Shown here: positions 1 to 4,687 of the stretch, one piece after another
How positions within the stretch are numbered: position 1 is the stretch's first letter
Layout of the letters: the number at the start of each line of letters is the position of its first letter
DNA from: Fimbriimonadaceae bacterium
GTDB lineage: Bacteria; Armatimonadota; Fimbriimonadia; Fimbriimonadales; Fimbriimonadaceae
Reading direction: 5' to 3'
Assembly: GCA_019454665.1 (NCBI GenBank)
Contig: JACFNW010000176.1
Span: 1-5,432, forward strand
DNA length: 5,432 bases
Program-made: the position numbers and the translations under genes
Notes under the pieces: model-generated
Databases searched by the model: none
Seen by the model: the letters and a program-made list of their open reading frames with translations, nothing else
What the model was told of the DNA's origin: nothing

Positions 1-951
1 CAGTGCCATCCTGCCGACCTTGGCCACCTGCCGCGCCAGTCCGTCGGCTTTTCCGGAGGCGACCCAACCCAGGATCAGGGCGAGGTAGCCGATCGAGAGC
101 ACCGGTCCAGCAAGCATCTCGACGTACCCCGTCGCGCCCAGGACGTTTCCGCTCTGCCAGAACATCAGGACCACCAAGTTCAGGGGCAAGCCCAAGCCGA
201 GGCCGATCACGGCCATCTTCTTGATCGTCTGCGGATGATCTTGGGGATGGGTGAGGACGCCGTGCCTCGCCAGCAGAAAACCGATCAGGAAGAGGGCCAA
301 GGCACCCGGTGCCCAGAACACGTAGAACATGCTCATCATGAGCCAGACCGTGAGCCGGAAGCCAACCTGCTCGAGATAGGTTCCCTCCGAGAAGATCTTC
401 ACTTCGTCGCCGAGGAATGGCTTGGGACCCGCTTCCTGACTTGGAAGGAACGCGCTTGCCAACGAGAACAGCCCGATGATCACTGCGATGCTGCATCCGA
501 TCGTGATCAGGATGCGTTGTTTGCGCTCGCCGATCCGGGCAAGCAGGACCGTGAACAGGGCCAACCAAGCGTAGGGCCACAGGATGTCGCCGTACCAGAA
601 CAGCACCGAATGGATCGCGCCGAGCAACCCCAGAAAAAGCACGCGCCGCAGGTACGTCCCGGGCCAGGGACTGCCCGCCTCCCAGCGCTTCACGAACTGG
701 AGGCAAATGCCCGCCCCGAAGAGGATGGCGAGCATCGTGCGGAACTTGCCCGAAACGAGCACGACTCCCAGGATGTCGGTCGCCCGGTCGGCGCCGGTCA
801 GGGTGTAGGGTTGGCCGAGCATCGCGCCAAGCTCGGAGCCCGCGAAGGCCGCGATGTTGGCGAGAAGGATGCCGAAGATGGCGATGCCCCGGACGACATC
901 GAGCGACTCGAACCGCTGACGGACGGAGAGTTCGACGAGAGGCGCGGACAT
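1..951 (-). CDS. DUF418 (YeiB-like) multi-pass membrane protein, 3' end cut off by window
   Basis: The reading frame runs from an ATG at 951 to the window edge without a stop (317 codons). An in-frame stop at 963-961 makes this the only ATG start near the N-terminus. The protein is an integral inner-membrane protein of unknown biochemical function. Family signatures seen: SLDVVRGIAIFGILLANI at residues 16-33, FRTMLAILFGAG at 70-81, and RRVLFLGLLGAIHS followed by WYGDILWPYAWL at 102-130. The last visible residues, VGRMAL, match the beginning of the conserved C-terminal DUF418 block. Hydrophobic segments lie near residues 20-38, 60-84, 103-119, 122-138, 147-168, 200-228, 246-264 and 278-297. 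Family members are usually around 350-420 residues, so roughly the last tenth to quarter is missing. No Shine-Dalgarno sequence is visible. It starts 38 bases after the PAS/kinase-like gene and is probably co-transcribed with it. Family assignment is confident; any acyl-transfer or transport role is inference. Confidence 0.88.
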   Translation of the reverse strand, partial: MSAPLVELSVRQRFESLDVVRGIAIFGILLANIAAFAGSELGAMLGQPYTLTGADRATDILGVVLVSGKFRTMLAILFGAGICLQFVKRWEAGSPWPGTYLRRVLFLGLLGAIHSVLFWYGDILWPYAWLALFTVLLARIGERKQRILITIGCSIAVIIGLFSLASAFLPSQEAGPKPFLGDEVKIFSEGTYLEQVGFRLTVWLMMSMFYVFWAPGALALFLIGFLLARHGVLTHPQDHPQTIKKMAVIGLGLGLPLNLVVLMFWQSGNVLGATGYVEMLAGPVLSIGYLALILGWVASGKADGLARQVAKVGRMAL

Positions 952-965
952 TCGGCCATTTTAGT

Positions 966-987
966 GGGTTTGGGTGGGTACAGGGGG
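966..987 (+). other. Putative G-quadruplex motif in a short intergenic gap
   Basis: The plus strand carries four G-runs in 22 bases: GGG, TTT, GGG, T, GGG, TACA, GGGGG. This fits the usual G3+N1-7 pattern for an intramolecular G-quadruplex. It lies in the 38-base gap between the kinase-like gene and the DUF418 gene, both on the minus strand. The G-rich strand is therefore the transcription template, and the mRNA would be C-rich here. The motif also takes up the place where a ribosome binding site for the DUF418 gene would be expected. Function is unknown; it may be chance in GC-rich DNA. Confidence 0.45.
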
Positions 988-989
988 TC

Positions 990-2165
990 CTAAGCCGCAA
1001 CCGCGCGTTCCGCGTTGGGAAGCGTGAGCAAGAACTCGGTTCCGTCGGCGTCGGTCGAGAACCAGAAAGCGCCGTCGTGCAGTTCGGCGACCTTTTCGAT
1101 CAGGAGGAACCTCACTCCGACGACTTCCTCGTGAAGCTGTCGGGTGGACGATTCCCGAGTGCTGTTCAACACGCGGGCCGCGTGGATCGGGTCGGATTCC
1201 ACATGGACCCGCAACGTGGTGGAGTACTCGGTGTCGGTGGTCGTCACGCTGATGCGGCCCGTGGGCGCGCGGCACTCGAACGCCAGCGAGATCATGGCCG
1301 TGACGGCGCTCCGGATGGCGGCTGGATCGCAGGCGACTTTGGTCGGGCCCAATCCCTCCAGGGCGATGTGCGCATCGCGGCCAACCAAGAAGTCCTTCGA
1401 GGCGTTGGTGCATAGCAGGGCGAGTTGGACGCTCCGCCGCTGTCCTTGCGGCCCGCGCAACAGGGTCAGATCGTGGGTCGTCGAAGCGAAGTCGCGCAGG
1501 TCTCTCACCAACTGCTGCACGCGTTGCATGCTCAACTCGGCTTCGGGAGAGGCCTGGAGATGATCGCGAAGAATGCCCAGGTGGCCGTCCACGTGAGTCA
1601 AAGGCACCCGGAGGTCGTTGGCGATCGAGATGGCGAGCGATTTGGCTTCGCCGAGCGCCCGATTGAGTTCGCTGGTCCGCACTTCGAGCTCGAGTTCCAA
1701 CTGCCTTTTGAGACCAAGGGCTTCGACGTGGCGGAGCCTCTCGTTCGTGACATCGGAAAGGAGCATCATCGTTCGCGCTTCGCCGCCGTCTTCGAAGGCG
1801 TGCACGACCAAGCGGATCCACCGCACGAGGCCGCAACGCCGGCGCACGCCGAGGTTCTCTTCCGACTCATGCCCTTGTTCGCCCGTGTTCCCTACAAGCA
1901 GGGGCGTCGGGCGCAGCATCGGCGCACCATCCTCGTAAAGCCACTCGATGCCCAAGTCGGTCAGACGGGACCCGGTCAGCTGAGCCTCGGTGCGCTCGAC
2001 GAGGGCTTGCGCCGCCGGGTTGGCGTACACGACCCTTCCGAACCCGTCCCGCACAATCAACCCTTCACGGGTCCGCTGCAACAGCGCGGCGAAGGTCGCC
2101 TCGCTGACGGGTGCCTTTGCCGCTCCATCGGGACGTGGTCGTCGTTGCGAATGAGTCATCTCCAT
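990..2165 (-). CDS. PAS-domain protein with degenerate histidine-kinase core (probable pseudo-histidine kinase)
   Basis: The product has 391 residues, no transmembrane segment or signal peptide, and is presumably cytoplasmic. A PAS domain spans about residues 22-145, with the typical GLIVRDGFGRVVYANPAAQAL stretch at 35-55 and a PAC-like end LLSDVTNERLR at 135-145. A coiled-coil linker rich in Leu/Glu follows at about 146-178. A HisKA-like helix comes next, but the H-box reads SIANDLRVPL (180-189): Asn183 sits where the phospho-accepting His normally is. The HATPase region (about 240-385) keeps only parts of the fold. Asp280 in VACDPAAIRSAV is kept, and EKVAELHDGAFWFSTDADGTEFLLTLP (357-383) matches the usual C-terminal strands. 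The N-box asparagines, the DxGxG box and the Gly-rich G2 loop are not recognisable. Catalysis is therefore doubtful, and a signal-binding or scaffold role is more likely. The start at 2165 has no clear ribosome binding site, and a second ATG lies two codons in. It begins 26 bases after the deacetylase stop. No receiver domain or response regulator is adjacent. Confidence 0.85.
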   Translation of the reverse strand: MEMTHSQRRPRPDGAAKAPVSEATFAALLQRTREGLIVRDGFGRVVYANPAAQALVERTEAQLTGSRLTDLGIEWLYEDGAPMLRPTPLLVGNTGEQGHESEENLGVRRRCGLVRWIRLVVHAFEDGGEARTMMLLSDVTNERLRHVEALGLKRQLELELEVRTSELNRALGEAKSLAISIANDLRVPLTHVDGHLGILRDHLQASPEAELSMQRVQQLVRDLRDFASTTHDLTLLRGPQGQRRSVQLALLCTNASKDFLVGRDAHIALEGLGPTKVACDPAAIRSAVTAMISLAFECRAPTGRISVTTTDTEYSTTLRVHVESDPIHAARVLNSTRESSTRQLHEEVVGVRFLLIEKVAELHDGAFWFSTDADGTEFLLTLPNAERAVAA

Positions 2166-2191
2166 GGACCATTATCGGAGGTGCCTGGGGT

Positions 2192-2908
2192 CTATTGTTG
2201 CCGGGGCGCACCGAATTGTGCCAACTCCCGCAACATCGGACGCACAAAGACGCGATACCAGAACTTTGGGACCACGTCGCTGTAGGCCACCACAATCCGG
2301 GGCAGCGCGATCGCGGGGTCGCCAGAGCGGGCGAGACGCTTTCCGAGCGCCAGCCCCACCCGGTAACCAACGTCGCCCGCGACCTGCCCGACGGCATCGC
2401 TGTAGGAGCCATACGGGTAGCAGAGGGTCGAGGACCCGATGCCCTCGGCGACGAGTCGCTCGTGGGCCGACCGAATCTGGTCTGCGATGGCTGGCCGATC
2501 CAACGTCGCCAGGGCGGGGTGGTCCACCGTGTGGTTGCCGATCTCGAATCCTCGGTCTTGCAACGAGCGCAGAGCGTCCCAAGCCATGAGGGGCCGCGCT
2601 CGCTCGCCGTCCCAATCGGAAGATTGCCCCACACGGCCCGAGACGGCATAGATCGAAGCGCGAACGCCGCAGTCGAGGAGCACGGGAACCCCGTGCTCGT
2701 GCAAGGAGGAGTAGGCGTCGTCGAACGTCAGGCAGACCGCTCGCTCGGGCCACGACCCTTCGAGGTCTCGCGCAAGCACGAATCCGAGCCCGCGCCGCTT
2801 GAGGAACCCGATCTGGGCGCGCAGGGTCCTGGGCTCGACGTTCAAGAATCTGCCTTCGACCTCCGCGGGCCCGACTTTGTGGTAACAGAGGATCGGCAAG
2901 CGGTTCAT
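2192..2908 (-). CDS. Polysaccharide deacetylase (NodB homology, CE4 family, IcaB/PgaB-like)
   Basis: A 238-residue protein consisting almost wholly of a NodB homology domain. These metal-dependent enzymes remove N- or O-acetyl groups from glycans such as peptidoglycan, chitin-like oligomers or poly-GlcNAc. Visible signatures: PILCYHKVG at 5-13, typical of the IcaB/PgaB-like branch; motif 1 TFDD at 61-64, with Asp63 as likely catalytic base and Asp64 as metal ligand; motif 2 HTVDH at 126-130, giving two metal-binding His; YPYG at 164-167; and LPRI at 202-205. The classic C-terminal LxH motif is not evident. The ATG at 2908 was chosen because the family-like sequence begins there. The frame extends upstream to a TTG at 2974, but that adds a basic, proline-rich stretch without family character. 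Neither start gives a signal peptide or a lipobox, which is unusual for enzymes acting on exported glycans; it may act on a cytoplasmic precursor. It is the first gene of the likely three-gene minus-strand operon. The exact substrate cannot be told. Confidence 0.9.
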   Translation of the reverse strand: MNRLPILCYHKVGPAEVEGRFLNVEPRTLRAQIGFLKRRGLGFVLARDLEGSWPERAVCLTFDDAYSSLHEHGVPVLLDCGVRASIYAVSGRVGQSSDWDGERARPLMAWDALRSLQDRGFEIGNHTVDHPALATLDRPAIADQIRSAHERLVAEGIGSSTLCYPYGSYSDAVGQVAGDVGYRVGLALGKRLARSGDPAIALPRIVVAYSDVVPKFWYRVFVRPMLRELAQFGAPRQQ

Positions 2909-2987
2909 GCTGTCGGGAACGGGCAGGATCGGACGTTTGTCGTGACGACCGGGCCCTCTCGTGCGTCTCTTCAATGAGCCGCGAACG

Positions 2988-3017
2988 TGGACACGGTGGC
3001 CTGTGCCCCGTTATACT
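2988..3017 (+). promoter_or_regulatory. Sigma70-type promoter of the propeller gene
   Basis: TGGACA at 2988-2993 (5 of 6 to TTGACA) and TATACT at 3012-3017 (5 of 6 to TATAAT) are separated by 18 bases. Transcription would begin near 3024, about 19 bases before the ATG at 3043 and just upstream of a GGAG ribosome binding site. The promoter lies inside the frame extension that would start at 2974, which argues for the later start. It sits in the divergent gap between the deacetylase and propeller genes. Confidence 0.6.
3010..3015 (-). promoter_or_regulatory. Possible minus-strand -10 element overlapping the plus-strand one
   Basis: Read on the minus strand, these bases are TATAAC (5 of 6 to TATAAT) and share the same AT-rich island as the plus-strand TATACT. 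No recognisable -35 is found 16-18 bases upstream (ACTCCG, TACTCC or CTCCGA) and there is no TG extension, so this is weak. If used, the message for the deacetylase operon would start near 3003 and have a leader of about 95 bases to the ATG at 2908. Confidence 0.22.
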
Positions 3018-3033
3018 TGGAGCGGAGCGTTTC

Positions 3034-3037
3034 GGAG
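3034..3037 (+). promoter_or_regulatory. Ribosome binding site deciding the propeller start
   Basis: GGAG is followed by a 5-base spacer to the ATG at 3043, or by 11 bases to the second ATG at 3049. It supports translation from 3043, where a signal peptide begins, rather than from the earlier in-frame ATG at 2974, which lies upstream of the predicted promoter. Two more GGAG copies occur at 3019-3022 and 3024-3027, close to the predicted transcription start. Confidence 0.6.
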
Positions 3038-3042
3038 TATTG

Positions 3043-4635
3043 ATGACGATGCGAAATCTCGTTGCCTTGGCCTTTCTCTCGCTTGTCGGAGCGGCGCATG
3101 CCGACTTCAACGGGCCCGCCCCGTTGGCATGGCGATGGGTGGAGCCGACCGCTGTGTCGCCTTCGGGTTCGCCCGTGGTGGATGGCGAGAGGACGTTCGT
3201 GGCCGTTGGCCGCCGAGTGTTCTCGATCGACAAGAACTCCGGCAACATGCTGTGGCGGTATCCGTTGGAAGCCCCGCTGGACGGCTATTTCCGCAGCGGT
3301 TGCATTCTCGCCGAGGGCGTGATCGTCGCCCCGGCGGACAACAACACGATCTACGGCATTGATGCGAACTCTGGCCAGGCCCGCTGGCAGTTCATTTCGC
3401 AGTTCCCGATCGTCGGGTCGCCGATCTTGGTCAACAAGTTCGTCGTCGCGCGGCTGAACAACCAGACGTTGATCGCGCTTGACCCCACGACCGGCCAAGC
3501 CGTGTGGCGGGACGAGCAGAATCAGGCCCGACCGCTCCGCGTGATGGGTGGCATCTCGTCGCCGCTCGGCACCCAAGGCAGCAATGTGCTCCTGTTCACG
3601 GGCACCAACATCTTGCGGGCGATTGATGTCTCGACACAGAAGATCACGTGGGACCGAGAGTTCTCGACGGTTTCCGCCGGCACGGTTCCGACCGTCTGGA
3701 ACGACCTCATCGTGGTCAACAGCGGAACCTACGTGGTCGCGGTGGACGTGGCCTCGGGCAGGTTGCGGTGGCAGACCAACACGGGCGAGTTCTTGACGTT
3801 CAGCCCGACCGTTTCGAGCGCCGGGTTGCTCGTGGTCAGCGTTTCGGGCAAGGCGTACCTGCTCGACCGCAACGGACGGATGCTGGGAACACCTGCAACC
3901 TTGGACTCGCGGCCGCGCGCCCAACCGACCGGCGTTGGCGGGATGTTCGTGATTCCCTCGGCGAACGGATCGCTGAACCTGCTCGACCCGAAAACGGGCC
4001 AAACCACCTGGACGTACTTCATCCAACCTCTGGCGGCTCAAACGTCGAGCTCGCCCGCTCCCGGCGGCTTCCCGCCCCGAGGTGGACAGCCCGGAGGCGC
4101 CAGCAGCAACACGACGTCGGCCCAGCCCCTTTCGATCCCTGCAGCGGGAGCACCCGTGATCGTGGGCGATACGCTGCTCGTTCTCGCGATGGACGGCAGC
4201 CTGCTCGCCTTCGACAAGAACCTCGGCGTGGACCTTGAGGGCCCCGAGATCGCCATGGTGTGGCCCGGGGGGGGCGCACAAGTGAGCGGTCGCCAGCTCG
4301 AGCTCTTCTTTACCGTCGCCGACCCGGCAGGGGGCGTGAAGCCCGACACGGTCTCCGTCGAGATCAATGGTCAGAAGCTGGACACCGAATACGGCCGAGA
4401 CGGCTTCGCCATTGTTCGGTTCAGCCTGCTGGGCAAGAACAAGCCGCTGGCGGACGGTCGCAAGACCATCGTCGTCAAGGCCAAGGATTGGATGGGCAAC
4501 GAAAGCAGCAAGCAGTTCGTGTTGTTCATTGACAACTCGCTCGCGCCCCTGGCTCGTCCCGGTGCCGGCACGAATCCCATCGGGGGTCCTCCCGGAGCGG
4601 GTGGCGGGGCGCGCGGTGGACTCGGGGGCGGCTAG
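3043..4635 (+). CDS. Secreted PQQ-like beta-propeller protein with Ig-like domain and Gly-rich tail
   Basis: A 530-residue exported protein. Residues 1-20 form a signal peptide ending AHA before DF, a good signal peptidase I site, and there is no lipobox Cys. Eight propeller-type repeats with the hallmark 'D..(T/S)G...W' turn start near residues 61 (SIDKNSGNMLWRY), 105, 145, 193, 233, 273, 313 and 389. Those at 273 and 389 are degenerate and lack the Trp. A flexible Pro/Gly/Ser-rich insert (about 331-366) separates the seventh and eighth repeats. Residues about 400-497 look like an Ig-like beta-sandwich, containing ADPAGGVKPDTVSVEINGQ at 426-444 and VKAKDWMGNES at 478-488. The tail 504-530 is Gly/Pro-rich. 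The repeats resemble the BamB/PQQ_2 class, so a scaffold or protein-binding role outside the cytoplasm is likely. Quinoprotein dehydrogenase activity is unlikely, because I see no cofactor-binding Cys-Cys or catalytic Asp context. It has its own promoter and lies directly upstream of dprA. The specific function is unknown. Confidence 0.88.
   Translation: MTMRNLVALAFLSLVGAAHADFNGPAPLAWRWVEPTAVSPSGSPVVDGERTFVAVGRRVFSIDKNSGNMLWRYPLEAPLDGYFRSGCILAEGVIVAPADNNTIYGIDANSGQARWQFISQFPIVGSPILVNKFVVARLNNQTLIALDPTTGQAVWRDEQNQARPLRVMGGISSPLGTQGSNVLLFTGTNILRAIDVSTQKITWDREFSTVSAGTVPTVWNDLIVVNSGTYVVAVDVASGRLRWQTNTGEFLTFSPTVSSAGLLVVSVSGKAYLLDRNGRMLGTPATLDSRPRAQPTGVGGMFVIPSANGSLNLLDPKTGQTTWTYFIQPLAAQTSSSPAPGGFPPRGGQPGGASSNTTSAQPLSIPAAGAPVIVGDTLLVLAMDGSLLAFDKNLGVDLEGPEIAMVWPGGGAQVSGRQLELFFTVADPAGGVKPDTVSVEINGQKLDTEYGRDGFAIVRFSLLGKNKPLADGRKTIVVKAKDWMGNESSKQFVLFIDNSLAPLARPGAGTNPIGGPPGAGGGARGGLGGG
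4267..4274 (+). repeat. G8 homopolymer inside the propeller gene
   Basis: Eight consecutive G residues encode part of the WPGGG loop (residues 407-411) at the junction between the propeller and the Ig-like domain. Gain or loss of one G would shift the frame and remove the Ig-like domain and tail. Such tracts are typical of slippage and also of sequencing or assembly errors. The frame is intact in this sequence. Confidence 0.6.
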
Positions 4636-4652
4636 CCGTCTCTTGCACGAAG

Positions 4653-4687
4653 CGATGGTGCGGGCCTTTGGTGGTCCCGCACCATCG
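4653..4687 (+). repeat. Perfect 12-base inverted repeat (hairpin) at the propeller/dprA junction
   Basis: CGATGGTGCGGG (4653-4664) and CCCGCACCATCG (4676-4687) are exact reverse complements around an 11-base loop (CCTTTGGTGGT). The stem has nine G:C pairs out of twelve. It begins 17 bases after the propeller stop codon and contains the ATG at 4655 in its first arm, so folded RNA would hide that start. There is no T-run after it (GTCGTTTGGG follows), so it is not a canonical intrinsic terminator. Possible roles are 3'-end protection of the propeller message, partial termination, or translational control of dprA. Confidence 0.75.

Noticed and set aside
235..993. Plus-strand open frame opposite the DUF418 gene
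   Set aside because: The product is very rich in Glu, Asp, Arg and Gln with no domain, while the opposite strand gives a clear DUF418 membrane protein.
1425..2285. Plus-strand open frame opposite the PAS/kinase-like gene
   Set aside because: No family resemblance, and it runs across the gap and into the deacetylase gene. The minus strand shows PAS and kinase-like domains in one continuous frame.
2278..2408. Direct repeat TCGCTGTAGG at 2278 and 2399
   Set aside because: Both copies encode similar short Tyr-Ser-Asp stretches in the deacetylase, and a ten-base repeat in coding sequence is not notable.
2909..2974. TTG start at 2974 for the deacetylase
   Set aside because: The 22 added residues are basic and proline-rich, lack family similarity and have no ribosome binding site. 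The ATG at 2908 sits directly before the conserved PILCYH block.
2111..2977. Plus-strand open frame opposite the deacetylase gene
   Set aside because: No motif seen, whereas the minus strand has all the NodB metal-binding motifs.
2986..2995. CGTG-GA-CACG palindrome overlapping the -35 as an operator
   Set aside because: Four-base arms are too short to separate from chance, and no second copy is nearby.
2974..3042. Upstream ATG at 2974 as start of the propeller gene
   Set aside because: It would put 23 non-hydrophobic residues before the signal peptide and lies upstream of the predicted promoter. The GGAG site fits 3043.
3043..4635. Quinoprotein alcohol or glucose dehydrogenase
   Set aside because: Only the short propeller repeats are shared. 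I see no PQQ-binding disulfide or catalytic-site context, the length is modest and an Ig-like domain follows.
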